This document shows positions 7,234 to 16,288 of a stretch of 53,301 nt of DNA, in pieces. Below the pieces are notes generated by a model. The model did no database searches. It was not told the DNA's origin and was given only the letters and a program-made list of their open reading frames with translations. The translations under genes were made by a program, and so were the position numbers. Numbering within the stretch: the first letter of the stretch is position 1; the number at the start of each line of letters is the position of its first letter. This DNA comes from a virus, in the IMG/VR virus record IMGVR_UViG_3300032297_000671, positions 1 to 53,301 of that record. One strand, written 5' to 3'.

Positions 7234-8862
7234 ATGGCAGGATTCACAGATAACCCACAAGGAAATCCCATATTTCAAAGAATTAAGGATTCAGTAAAAT
7301 CCCTGAGTAATTTTGGATTAAGGTACGGTGATATGGTCATTAGGAACTCCCAGGCTATCGGTCAGACCGAAGCTGAGTTCATGAAGAAAGGTCCTATCGA
7401 AGATGATACAATGTTGTATTCACTAGGTAGACAAGATACAACAACAAAGCAATTTATTGGTTATTTTGATAAGGATTACGCAGGTAAGAGAGATTACCTT
7501 AGAAAGTTTTCACTAAATCCTGAAATCGAATATATTCTGGATACTGTTTGTGACGAGTCCATAACTTACGATTCCTATAATTTTTTTGCATACCCAGCTT
7601 TTCTTAATCTAACCAATATAAAAGAAAAGGTTATAAATAGAATTGACTCAAACTACAAGAAATTGTATGATATGTTTGGGTTTAGCGACGATAGCACTGC
7701 TTGGCAATATTTCAGGCAGCTTCTTGTTGACGGATTTATCGCATTTGAGATTATTTACGATGACAAGGGTAAAAATATCATAGGATTTAAAGAACTTGAT
7801 GCAACGACATTAATGCCATCTGTAGAAAAACAGAAGGATGGATCTTTTCTTAATGTTTGGTATCAATATCCTAAGGACATTAATAAGAAGAGAATGCTCT
7901 ATGATTCTCAGATAGTCTATATCTCATATGCTAAGGGAAATACAGTTTCCAGGGTTTCTTATGCTGAAAGATTGATTAGACCTTATAACATATTAAGAAT
8001 CATAGAGTATACCCGTGTTATATGGTCGGTAATGAACGCTTCATTCAGGATGAAGATGACAGTTCCTATCGGATCAAGATCACCTCAGAAGTCAATGCAA
8101 ACCTTAGGTGAATTGATGAGTATCTATAAAGAGGATATAAGATTTAATGACGATAGTGGAGAACTTACTGTAGACGGTAGACCGAAAATACAGTTCTACA
8201 AAAATTATCTTATGCCTTCAGGTGTAAATGGTACACCAACTATCGAGCCTTTAAACACTGCGGGTCCTAATCTTAATGATCCCGCTCCATTAGCATATTT
8301 CTTTGACAAATTAGCACAGGAATCAAAAATTCCTTTTTCTAGATTCCAAGGACCGGATGGAGGATCTATAGGTCAATATTCAAATTCTGCAGAAGGACTT
8401 GACAAGGAAGAAATCAGATTTGCAAAATTTGTAACGAGATTGAGATCTATATTTCAGGATATCCTTGTTAAGCCACTATGGATCCAGATGTGTAAGGATT
8501 TTCCGGAGCTTGAAAAGGATTATCTTTTTAAAAGTCAACTTGGATTAACTTTTGTTTCTGATAACCCATTTAGGGTAAATCAAGAAATAGAGACCATGAC
8601 AAAAAAGAAAGAGTCTATTGATAGTCTTTATGGGTTAACTGATGAAGATGGTAAGCCATTCTTTTCTTTAGCTTATCTTATAGAGAGCTATTTGGGTATG
8701 ACTGCTGATGATATTAAGGCTAATGAGGAGGCAAAGAAAAAAAGAAAAGAAGAATTAAAGAAGGAAGGTAAAAGTGAAGAAGCTGCTGCACCTGCTGAGG
8801 GATCTGCAGAACCTGCGGAACCTGCAGAAACACCCGAAACAGAAACACCTCCAGCTGAATAA
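7234..8862 (+). CDS. gp20: Portal protein, T4 gp20-like, copy A
   Basis: The 542-residue protein has the gp20 pattern: DKDYAGKRDYLRKFS with EIEYILDTVCDESI near residues 75-105 (nucleating domain), WQYFRQLLVDGFIAFEI, the core ELTVDGRPKIQFYKNYL near 310-328, and the stretch SRFQGPDGG...EIRFAKFVTRLR leading to the crown helix. Length equals T4 gp20 (524) plus an acidic Ala/Pro/Glu-rich tail of about 50 residues. Gp20 forms the dodecameric DNA gate at one capsid vertex and starts head assembly. It is followed 11 bases later by a full second portal gene. Confidence 0.92.
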   Translation: MAGFTDNPQGNPIFQRIKDSVKSLSNFGLRYGDMVIRNSQAIGQTEAEFMKKGPIEDDTMLYSLGRQDTTTKQFIGYFDKDYAGKRDYLRKFSLNPEIEYILDTVCDESITYDSYNFFAYPAFLNLTNIKEKVINRIDSNYKKLYDMFGFSDDSTAWQYFRQLLVDGFIAFEIIYDDKGKNIIGFKELDATTLMPSVEKQKDGSFLNVWYQYPKDINKKRMLYDSQIVYISYAKGNTVSRVSYAERLIRPYNILRIIEYTRVIWSVMNASFRMKMTVPIGSRSPQKSMQTLGELMSIYKEDIRFNDDSGELTVDGRPKIQFYKNYLMPSGVNGTPTIEPLNTAGPNLNDPAPLAYFFDKLAQESKIPFSRFQGPDGGSIGQYSNSAEGLDKEEIRFAKFVTRLRSIFQDILVKPLWIQMCKDFPELEKDYLFKSQLGLTFVSDNPFRVNQEIETMTKKKESIDSLYGLTDEDGKPFFSLAYLIESYLGMTADDIKANEEAKKKRKEELKKEGKSEEAAAPAEGSAEPAEPAETPETETPPAE

Positions 8863-8873
8863 AATAAAACGAT

Positions 8874-10478
8874 ATGGCCGGATTTCTAGATAACGTAGCG
8901 GAAAGAACATTCTTAGGTAACCTGTACAAAAACCTATCCAGAATAGGTAAGTTTGGTATGGAGTACCAAGATATGGTTATTAAAAATTCACAGGCAATTG
9001 GTTCGACAGAATCTAATTTTTTTAATGAGCAAGGGAGCGGATTTACTGAGAATGATGCTTTTAGATGGACTCTTGGATATCAAGATACCCAAATTAGAAA
9101 ATACATTGCTTATTTTGATAAGGATTATGTAGGTAAGAGGGATTTTCTTCGAAAATTTTCCTTGAATGGTGAGATTGATTTTATTCTTGATACAATTACC
9201 GATGATTCTGTAAATTACGATGATAAGAATTTCTTTTCTTATCCATCACTAGCAAACATAGATCTTAAGAATAATGTTGTAGATAAGTTGGACGAAACGT
9301 ACAGGAATCTCTATATGCTTTTCGGTTTCCAGCAGAGTATTCTTGCCTGGCAATATTTTAGACAATTCCTGATAGACGGTTTTCTTGCATTTGAGATTGT
9401 ATATTCTACCGATGGTAAAAAAATTGTAGGTTTTAAAGAGCTCGATGCTACTTCACTTCAGCCAGCAACAGAAAAACAACCTAACGGTGAATTCCAGCAA
9501 ATTTGGATTCAATACCCGAATGATAATAAGATGACCAGAAGGTTAAAAGCTGAACAGATTATTTATATTTCTTATGCTAAGGGTAACACAGTCTCTAGAG
9601 TTAGCTATGTAGAAAGATTAATAAGATCATACAATATCCTACGTATAATGGAAAATACTAGGGTTATTTGGAATGTTATGAATGCCTCTTATCGTTTGAA
9701 ATTTGTCATCCCTGTTGGTAGTCAATCACAGCAGAAAGCAATGCAAACCCTTGGGCAGTTAATGTCTATCTACAAGGAGGAAATAGATCTGAATGATTTT
9801 TCCGGAGAATTAACAGTAAACGGTAGACCAAAGGTTCAATTTTATAAGAATTATTTGTTTCCTGAGAAAGATGGACAATCTCCAGATATTTCGACCCTGG
9901 ATCCTAATGGTCCGGATTTTAATGTGATGGAGAACGTTGTTTATTTCTATAATAAACTTAAACTAGATTCAAAAATACCTTATGCTAGATTTGCTTTTAG
10001 AGGGGGTACACCAGCAAATTATCAGATAGCCATAGATCAGCTTGAAAGGGATGAAATAAGATATGAGAAATTCTTAACTAGACTTAGATCAATCTTCCAA
10101 GAAATACTCGTTAAACCTCTTTATATTCAGATGTGTTTGGATTTTCCTGAATTATCAAAGGATAGATCATTTAAGGCTAATTTAGGTCTGGATTTTGTAA
10201 GAGAGAATTTGTTTGAAGAATTAATACAGCTTCAGAATTATACCAAGAGAAGCGATTTTATTACTGCTCTTGGAGGAATGAACCAGAAAATAGGAGAAGC
10301 TGAAACCCCTTACTTTGATAAAGAATTTCTAATAAAAAGATTCCTTGGTATTACTATGGATGAGTTTAGGAAGAATGAAAAGTATAAGGAAAACGAAGCT
10401 AAGGAAGCTAAAAAGGCTGAAAAAGAAGGTGGTGCTACTGAAGAAGGTGGCGGTGGTGGAGAAAGCTTTACTCTTTAA
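8874..10478 (+). CDS. gp20: Portal protein, T4 gp20-like, copy B
   Basis: The 534-residue protein matches copy A throughout and in the same order: DKDYVGKRDFLRKFS, AWQYFRQFLIDGFLAFEIVY, YISYAKGNTVSRVSYVERLI, ELTVNGRPKVQFYKNYL and EILVKPLYIQMCLDFPELS. Roughly half of the positions look identical by eye. Differences cluster at the N-terminus, in the loop after GRPKxQFYKNYL and in the tail, which here is Lys/Glu then Gly-rich. Both copies retain every core block, so neither looks decayed. They could form mixed rings or two types of portal, or one may have a separate role. Confidence 0.9.
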   Translation: MAGFLDNVAERTFLGNLYKNLSRIGKFGMEYQDMVIKNSQAIGSTESNFFNEQGSGFTENDAFRWTLGYQDTQIRKYIAYFDKDYVGKRDFLRKFSLNGEIDFILDTITDDSVNYDDKNFFSYPSLANIDLKNNVVDKLDETYRNLYMLFGFQQSILAWQYFRQFLIDGFLAFEIVYSTDGKKIVGFKELDATSLQPATEKQPNGEFQQIWIQYPNDNKMTRRLKAEQIIYISYAKGNTVSRVSYVERLIRSYNILRIMENTRVIWNVMNASYRLKFVIPVGSQSQQKAMQTLGQLMSIYKEEIDLNDFSGELTVNGRPKVQFYKNYLFPEKDGQSPDISTLDPNGPDFNVMENVVYFYNKLKLDSKIPYARFAFRGGTPANYQIAIDQLERDEIRYEKFLTRLRSIFQEILVKPLYIQMCLDFPELSKDRSFKANLGLDFVRENLFEELIQLQNYTKRSDFITALGGMNQKIGEAETPYFDKEFLIKRFLGITMDEFRKNEKYKENEAKEAKKAEKEGGATEEGGGGGESFTL

Positions 10479-10490
10479 AACTAATATTCT

Positions 10491-11453
10491 TTGGATCTAG
10501 CCAATCTTATTTCAAAGAAAAGAATTCTCGTAGTAGGAGATTCTATACTCGACGAATACATTTACGGGAAAGTATACAGGATATCACCAGAAGCTCCAGT
10601 TCCTGTTGTGCTGAAATCTAATAGATCTTATTGTTTAGGTGGTGCCTCAAATGTAGCACAGAATATTATCTCTATGGGAGCTAGTTGTGATCTAATATCG
10701 ATTATAGGAAAAGATCATGCTGGTGATAAATTGTCATCCCTTTGTAAAGATATCGGAATAAATCTAATAGGATTAGATGACGGAAGATCAACTACTGTTA
10801 AATCTAGGGTTATTGGAAATGGCCATCAGATAGTAAGAATCGATGAGGAATCAACTTTTCCTATATCAGAGCATATTGAAAATTGTTTAATTGAGCTTGT
10901 GAATTCTGCTTCACATCTTGTAGATGGAGTTATCATACAGGATTACGGAAAGGGGTTGGTAACAAAAAGAGTTGTTGATCATATCAACTCGTTATTTTCT
11001 AAAAAATTAGTACCAGTTCTAGTCGATCCTAAGGATAATGATATTTCAAAATATTCGGGATCACACATAATAAAGCCAAATCTTTCTGAATTCAAGAATT
11101 TTTTAGGCGTAGATCAAAATATCAAGTTATCTGGGAATGATATAAAAAATAGAGCCATGGATCTAATGCTCAATAACAGCGTAGGATCGCTTTTAATAAC
11201 ACTTTCAGAAAAAGGTATGGTTTATGTTAAAGATGATCTTTTTGTTACCGACAGGGGTGTAAAAATCGATATAACTGATGTTTCTGGTGCGGGTGATACT
11301 GTTAGTGCAGTCTTTATGCTATTTTACCTTGCAGGAATGCCTATCAGTGATTGCTTAAGAGCCTCAAATCTAGCTGGATCACAAGTTTGTAAGATTTCCG
11401 GGGCAGTTCCAGTTAATCTAAATTTGCTTATAGCAGACTTTAATGCCGGATAA
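10491..11453 (+). CDS. rfaE1: Heptose-7-phosphate kinase (RfaE1/HldE kinase domain), PfkB family
   Basis: The 320-residue protein starts at a TTG. GDSILDEYIYGKVYRISPEA at residues 16-35, followed by PVPVV, is the signature of the RfaE/HldE kinase domain, followed by LGGASNVAQN (49-58) and the catalytic anion-hole motif VSGAGDT (about 264-270). This family phosphorylates D-glycero-D-manno-heptose 7-phosphate at C1 on the route to ADP-heptose for LPS core. There is no attached nucleotidyltransferase domain, so this is the kinase half only. It follows the second portal gene by 12 bases. Carriage with glycosyltransferase-like genes later in the window suggests sugar or surface chemistry; substrate unproven. 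Confidence 0.85.
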   Translation: MDLANLISKKRILVVGDSILDEYIYGKVYRISPEAPVPVVLKSNRSYCLGGASNVAQNIISMGASCDLISIIGKDHAGDKLSSLCKDIGINLIGLDDGRSTTVKSRVIGNGHQIVRIDEESTFPISEHIENCLIELVNSASHLVDGVIIQDYGKGLVTKRVVDHINSLFSKKLVPVLVDPKDNDISKYSGSHIIKPNLSEFKNFLGVDQNIKLSGNDIKNRAMDLMLNNSVGSLLITLSEKGMVYVKDDLFVTDRGVKIDITDVSGAGDTVSAVFMLFYLAGMPISDCLRASNLAGSQVCKISGAVPVNLNLLIADFNAG

Positions 11454-11501
11454 TTTTTTTATTAACGAAAATACTTTTTAATATTACGAAAAATAATAGA
11501 T

Positions 11502-12848
11502 ATGACGAAAGAACTTTGGGTATTAGCTGAAATTGAACTTCTGACTGGAAACGGCTCACAAAAGGAGAAGCAGAGAATGATTTCGGAGAATCTTAGCGAT
11601 GAGATGCTTTATATTTTGGATGTTTGTTTTAATCCATTTGTAACTACTAAATTACATAAACTTGAGATTGAGAAATCTAGAGGTATATTGCCTCCTTCTG
11701 AATTTCCTGGATTTTCTGTTTTTAAGTCTCTTGTGGAGGATTTAAAAAAAGCACCAGCTGCAAACGATGTTTTAAGACAGAGAGCAAATACTTTAATTAA
11801 CACCAGGATTTCATCCGACCCTAAGGAGGATTTAATTTTAAGGGATATTCTGATGAAGATCCTGACCAAGAGAATGAATATTGGGATTGGTGCAAAGCTA
11901 ATCAATAAAGCAGTTGGAAGAGAATTAATACCTGATCCTTCACTAATGTTAGCTTCAGATGACCAGAAAGAAGTTCCAAATTGGGGTAAAATATACTGTG
12001 AGGAAAAGTATGACGGTGTTCGTGTAATAGCGGTCGGGAATCGAGAAAATGGATTTCGTTTTTACACAAGAGCTTTTAATGAATTAGACAAAACTAAGCT
12101 TTCTAGAATAGAATTATCATTGTGTAATCTTTTGGATAAAGCAAATACTCCAGGTGAGGTATTTTTCGACGGGGAGCTTACTGACATAAATAGAAAATCA
12201 GTATCAGGTAAGGTAACCCAAATATTAAAAGGAACCGCATCAAACGACATTGATAAAGATTTCCTCTTCAATGTGTTTGATGTTGAAAAAGCTGAAGTGC
12301 TTAAAACAGGAAAGGGTACAACACCTTTTATAAAAAGGAGAGAGAAGTTAGAATTCTTGCTTGGGTTTCTCGAGTCTGGTTCTCCTGTAACTTTAGCACG
12401 TCAATGGGTAGTAGATTCTATTGAGGAAACTCAGAAAATATACGGATTGATAGTTTCGATGGGAGGAGAAGGGGTTATTTTAAAACCAGAAGACCATATC
12501 TATGAATGTAAAAGGAGTAAGAATTGGGTTAAGCTTAAACAAATTCAAGACTGTGATCTAGAAATTGTTGGCTGGTATCCAGGTGAAGGTAAAAGGGAAG
12601 GATTTATTGGTGGATTTATATGCACGGATCTTAGCAAAACCCTGAATGTTAAGGTTGGATCCGGATTTACAGATTCAGATCTACAATCGCTTAGCATCGA
12701 CCCGGATTCTTTGATAGGAAAGATCGCAGCAGTTCAATATAACGAGCCGATCACGGATAAACATGGTAATAGAAGCCTATTTCTTCCCCGATTTATCGAA
12801 TTGAGAAATGATAAGGATCTACCTGATGATATGTCTAAATCATTTTAA
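11502..12848 (+). CDS. gp30: ATP-dependent DNA ligase, T4 gp30-like
   Basis: The 448-residue enzyme carries nucleotidyltransferase motif I as EEKYDGVRV with the adenylated lysine at residue 169, motif III-like FFDGEL (about 222-227), motif IV GGEGVILKPE (about 323-332) and motif V KLKQ with the OB-fold following (DCDLEIVGWYPGEGK). Length is close to T4 gp30 (487). It seals nicks in phage DNA during replication and repair. It opens its own unit after a 48-base AT-rich gap, next to clamp loader and nuclease genes. Confidence 0.93.
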   Translation: MTKELWVLAEIELLTGNGSQKEKQRMISENLSDEMLYILDVCFNPFVTTKLHKLEIEKSRGILPPSEFPGFSVFKSLVEDLKKAPAANDVLRQRANTLINTRISSDPKEDLILRDILMKILTKRMNIGIGAKLINKAVGRELIPDPSLMLASDDQKEVPNWGKIYCEEKYDGVRVIAVGNRENGFRFYTRAFNELDKTKLSRIELSLCNLLDKANTPGEVFFDGELTDINRKSVSGKVTQILKGTASNDIDKDFLFNVFDVEKAEVLKTGKGTTPFIKRREKLEFLLGFLESGSPVTLARQWVVDSIEETQKIYGLIVSMGGEGVILKPEDHIYECKRSKNWVKLKQIQDCDLEIVGWYPGEGKREGFIGGFICTDLSKTLNVKVGSGFTDSDLQSLSIDPDSLIGKIAAVQYNEPITDKHGNRSLFLPRFIELRNDKDLPDDMSKSF

Positions 12849-12898
12849 ATGGGAAACTTCATGATTATTGTTCTCTAAAAAGATAAAGAGCATATATT

Positions 12899-13846
12899 AT
12901 GATTGATCAACTTCTAACTGAGAAGCTTCGCCCGAAAGAAATAAGGCACATGATTTTACCGAATAGAATTAGGGCTCTATTCGAAGATAAAGGACTAAAC
13001 CACAATGTACTTTTAGCTGGATCTCCTGGGTGTGGTAAAACCACATTAGCGAAGATCCTATCAAAAGGAATGCCCCACATATTTATAAACGTGTCTGATG
13101 AAAGTTCTGTAGAGACAATCCGTACTAAGATTAATGACTTCTGCTCAACTATTAGCATAATGGACGGTAAATCTTCTAAAAAGGTGGTCGTCCTGGATGA
13201 GTTCGATGGTGCATCGGATCAGTTTTATAAAGCACTCAGAGGAACTATTGAAAAATTTGCTGCAAATACAAGATTTGTAGCTACTTGTAACTGGCTTAAT
13301 AAAGTTCCGGAAGCAATTCAAAGTAGATTTGAGGTTATTAATTTCGATCCAGTAAATCAGGAAGAAGAGGATCAATTAAAAAACGAGTGGAAAGATCGGA
13401 TAAGATTGATACTAGGTAAACTTGGAATTTCCATAGACGATGAATCACTTAATGAATTTGAGAAGGAGTATTTCCCAGATTTGAGATCTTCTCTTAATAG
13501 AATACAATCATGGGTTATAGAGGGAACTAAAAGTATAGATGTTTCCAGAATAAAAGACTCTGCTTGGTCTTACGAAGAACTTTATAATCTGATTTTTGAT
13601 TCTAAGGATCCTGCTAAAAATTATCAAATTATAGTTGGTCAGTATTCATCCAAAGTAGATGATGTAATGGTAGCTATGGGAGAGGAATTTATTAATTGGG
13701 TTATCAAGAACAAATCAACATATGCTAAGATTATACCAGCGGTAGCTGTTTTGGTTGCTCAGCATCAGGCCCAGAGACAGGTTGTCATCGATCCGGTGGT
13801 AAGCTTGCTCTCCCTGATTTTCAGCATCCAGAAACTAATCGATTAG
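12899..13846 (+). CDS. gp44: Sliding-clamp loader large subunit, T4 gp44-like AAA+ ATPase
   Basis: The 315-residue protein has Walker A GSPGCGKTT at residues 41-49, Walker B VVLDEFD around residues 97-103, sensor 1 ATCNW at 128-132 and the arginine-finger SRFE at 142-145. Size equals T4 gp44 (319). With gp62 it loads the gp45 clamp on primer junctions for DNA polymerase and, in T4, also supports late transcription. The gp62-like partner is not adjacent but four genes further on (15839). The next gene begins one base after the stop. Confidence 0.92.
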   Translation: MIDQLLTEKLRPKEIRHMILPNRIRALFEDKGLNHNVLLAGSPGCGKTTLAKILSKGMPHIFINVSDESSVETIRTKINDFCSTISIMDGKSSKKVVVLDEFDGASDQFYKALRGTIEKFAANTRFVATCNWLNKVPEAIQSRFEVINFDPVNQEEEDQLKNEWKDRIRLILGKLGISIDDESLNEFEKEYFPDLRSSLNRIQSWVIEGTKSIDVSRIKDSAWSYEELYNLIFDSKDPAKNYQIIVGQYSSKVDDVMVAMGEEFINWVIKNKSTYAKIIPAVAVLVAQHQAQRQVVIDPVVSLLSLIFSIQKLID

Positions 13847-13847
13847 C

Positions 13848-14192
13848 ATGAATAAGAATTTTATAGTTTTTTTGATTATAATAGCATTGTCCCAAGCTGG
13901 ATCGTGGATTCAGCAATTTGCTTTTATAAAATGGGACTGGTTTAAAAATAACATGATACTCTCTACTGTAATATTCGGTAGTTTGATATCTATTGGGTTC
14001 GTAATGGGAGCTAGAGTTGGATATGATATATGGGGAAATACTTGGAGTATTAGGTTAGTTCAGTTTTCAATTGGTATATTTGTTCTTACATTATGTTCTT
14101 GGTTATTTTTAGGTGAATCTATAGACTTGAAGAATGGAATATCACTTTCGCTTGCTTTTGCTATAGTTCTGTTACAGGTATTTTGGAAATGA
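13848..14192 (+). CDS. Four-helix small membrane protein, SMR/DMT-like
   Basis: The 114-residue protein consists of four hydrophobic helices (about residues 5-22, 34-56, 67-87 and 93-112), the plan of small multidrug resistance or EamA half-transporters. LFLGESIDLKNGISLSLAF near residues 86-104 resembles the loop between helices 3 and 4 of that superfamily. The essential helix-1 Glu of EmrE is not evident, so drug efflux should not be assumed. The gene sits inside the replication block and its stop overlaps the start of the kinase gene (ATGA). Confidence 0.75.
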   Translation: MNKNFIVFLIIIALSQAGSWIQQFAFIKWDWFKNNMILSTVIFGSLISIGFVMGARVGYDIWGNTWSIRLVQFSIGIFVLTLCSWLFLGESIDLKNGISLSLAFAIVLLQVFWK

Positions 14193-14713
14193 TGAAAAGA
14201 ATAATTATAGTAGGTAAAGGTGGATCAGGTAAGGATCACCTTAGAAAAGAATTAGAAAAGTTAGGATTTAGATATTGTATCTCACATACAACACGTCCTC
14301 CTAGAGATGGTGAAATTAATGGTGTTGATTATCACTTTATATCTAGAGAATCAGCTGCATTTGAATTTGCTGCAAAGGGTAAATTCTACGAATATGTCAT
14401 ATTCAATGAATGGCTATACGGAACATCAGTTGAAGAATTCGAAAAAAGCAATCTCTTTATAATGACACCTTCGGGTCTTTCTAAAATGAAAGAATCAGAT
14501 AGAAAAGAATCGATTGTGATCTACCTTGATATAGATGAGAATGTGAGGAGGGATAGAATTTCTAAAAGAAATGATGCTGATAAAATAGAGAGAAGACTGG
14601 AGGCAGACAAGAATGATTTCTTGTCATTCACTGACTTTGATTATGTTATAACGGATCCTTTTTTCTCAGTAGGCGATCCGATTTTTGATTTAAATAGATA
14701 CACTCATGATTAA
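14189..14713 (+). CDS. gmk: Guanylate kinase-like nucleoside monophosphate kinase
   Basis: I take the ATG at 14189, which overlaps the preceding stop as ATGA, giving 174 residues. The P-loop is VGKGGSGKD (8-16), with Asp where Ser/Thr is usual; T4 dNMP kinase has the same GKD ending. HTTRPPRDGEINGVDYHF (about 33-50) is the GMP-binding signature of guanylate kinases, and RRLEAD matches the lid region. The expected reaction is ATP-dependent phosphorylation of GMP/dGMP to feed dNTP synthesis. It overlaps the next gene by 8 bases. Confidence 0.88.
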   Translation: MMKRIIIVGKGGSGKDHLRKELEKLGFRYCISHTTRPPRDGEINGVDYHFISRESAAFEFAAKGKFYEYVIFNEWLYGTSVEEFEKSNLFIMTPSGLSKMKESDRKESIVIYLDIDENVRRDRISKRNDADKIERRLEADKNDFLSFTDFDYVITDPFFSVGDPIFDLNRYTHD

Positions 14714-15839
14714 CGTTTTAATAGACGGAAACTATATTTTCCACAAAACTTTTGGTGTTTTTGGTGGATATGGATCTAAAGATCCTGGAGAGATCCTAAA
14801 AACTGCGGGAGAGCAGTCAATGTTTATAAGAAAAATAACTACAGATCTTTGCTCTGCTTTAAGGTCTCTTCCTATTGGAGGAAGATTAATTTTTACTGTT
14901 GATAGCAGAAGTTGGAGGAAGGATGTTGAAATTGAAGGTGGAGGATATAAATCAAATAGGGTTAAAGACGAGAATGTTGATTGGAGCGTATTTTTCGATT
15001 TATTGCAAGCTTACGGTGAGCATTTAGAAAACATGGGATTTGTGTTTTCTAAAGTTGATGGTGCAGAGGGTGATGATCTTCTTTATTTTTGGTCAGATTA
15101 TTTCAATACGAAGGGAGAGGATTGTATAATAATATCTGGTGATAAAGACATGTACCAGCTTGCTAGATGGAAGGGACCAAATTGGACTGTTGTTTGGAAT
15201 AGTAATTCTAAGAATAATATTCTTTCTGTTCCTCAATCTTGGGAATCTGATTGGTTGAACAAATCGGGGGAGGCAACTATTTTTAACATATCAGAATCGA
15301 TGGATCCTGACAAGGATAGATTTAAAGATTTCGTTAAAAAGATAGACGTCCAGGAAATAAATCCAAGGGATTTTGTTTTTGTTAAGATGTTGATAGGTGA
15401 TAAAGGAGATGCCGTTCCCGGTATTTGGGAAATGAAGGTCGGGGAAAAAACAAATAATTTAACTCCAAAAAAAGCTGAAAATATCCTTGCATCTCTACAA
15501 GAATCTAAATGGAAAGATTCAGAATTCAAAGATTTGATATCTGATTCTGAATTTTTAGATTGGATATCAGGAATGACCCTTAGAATAATGAAGGATGTTG
15601 ATAGCCAAGAAAACAGAGAGAAGGTTTCTTCCAATCTGCTGAGAAATTATAAGTTAATGTGGCTTGATAAGTATGTCATACCAAGGGAAGTTATAGAAAA
15701 GACTATATTGGAATTAAAAAGAGGAATATCTTTGCCTAGAAAATCTATAACACTTGATAGAGTAAAAATCCTTGACGGAACTAACTGGATTGTAACTCAG
15801 TCAGCACCTAAAAGCTTTGACCCATTTAACAACTTCTGA
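14706..15839 (+). CDS. rnh: 5'-3' exonuclease, T4 RNase H/FEN-1 family
   Basis: The 377-residue protein has the metal-binding acid clusters of the family: LIDGNYIFHKTF at residues 5-16 (Asp7), YKSNR near 80-84, DGAEGDDLLYF near 118-128 and SGDKDMYQL near 144-152, with a helix-hairpin-helix-like GDKGDAVPGIWEMKVG near residue 235. T4 RNase H (305 residues) removes RNA primers and flaps behind the fork together with ligase and clamp, both encoded or implied nearby. The extra length lies mainly between residues 155 and 225 and at the C-terminus. Confidence 0.87.
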   Translation: MINVLIDGNYIFHKTFGVFGGYGSKDPGEILKTAGEQSMFIRKITTDLCSALRSLPIGGRLIFTVDSRSWRKDVEIEGGGYKSNRVKDENVDWSVFFDLLQAYGEHLENMGFVFSKVDGAEGDDLLYFWSDYFNTKGEDCIIISGDKDMYQLARWKGPNWTVVWNSNSKNNILSVPQSWESDWLNKSGEATIFNISESMDPDKDRFKDFVKKIDVQEINPRDFVFVKMLIGDKGDAVPGIWEMKVGEKTNNLTPKKAENILASLQESKWKDSEFKDLISDSEFLDWISGMTLRIMKDVDSQENREKVSSNLLRNYKLMWLDKYVIPREVIEKTILELKRGISLPRKSITLDRVKILDGTNWIVTQSAPKSFDPFNNF

Positions 15840-16264
15840 TGGAATTATTTGATATAGTAAAATCGATATTTAAAAACGATAAAGAATGGAGCGTTGTAAG
15901 TCGTAACGACAAGGTTAAGAACTTCTTTATGATCAATAGGATTATGTCTATAGAATTTCCTATACAGGCTAATCAATTCAATCATACTAAGATATCTCCT
16001 AGGCCTGTTGTTGACTGGTGGCATGGAACTTTATCCAAGCATTATACAAGACCTCCTAAATGGATCTTTACTAAAACAAAAAAGAGTGAAGTCAAAGAAA
16101 GTAAAGTTTCTGATCCCCAAATAGACGATGATACTGAAAAATTTATTATGAACAAATTTGAGGTATCTAAAAGAGAATTAGCTGAATTGAAAAAATTCTA
16201 TCCTGAGAAATACAAGGAATGGGCTAGATCTATACAGGATCAATTGAAATCAATTTCTAAATGA
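15839..16264 (+). CDS. gp62: Probable clamp-loader small subunit, gp62-like
   Basis: The 141-residue protein has the layout of cyanophage-type gp62: LFDIVKSIFKNDKEW at the start, then FFMINRIMSIEFPIQANQFN (30-49), a basic W-rich middle (WWHGTLSKHYTRPPKWIFTK) and a helical end in which FEVSKRELAELKKFYPEKY matches the family's tail. In T4 gp62 joins four gp44 subunits in the clamp loader. The assignment rests on pattern memory, not alignment. TGATG overlap with the nuclease gene supports one replication operon. Confidence 0.6.
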   Translation: MELFDIVKSIFKNDKEWSVVSRNDKVKNFFMINRIMSIEFPIQANQFNHTKISPRPVVDWWHGTLSKHYTRPPKWIFTKTKKSEVKESKVSDPQIDDDTEKFIMNKFEVSKRELAELKKFYPEKYKEWARSIQDQLKSISK

Positions 16265-16267
16265 TCC

Positions 16268-16278
16268 GATATATAAAA
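16268..16278 (+). promoter_or_regulatory. Putative late promoter (GATATATAAAA)
   Basis: This copy of the recurrent motif ends 10 bases before the ATG at 16289, between the gp62-like and UVR-motif genes. Confidence 0.55.
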
Positions 16279-16288
16279 TAATTATCTG

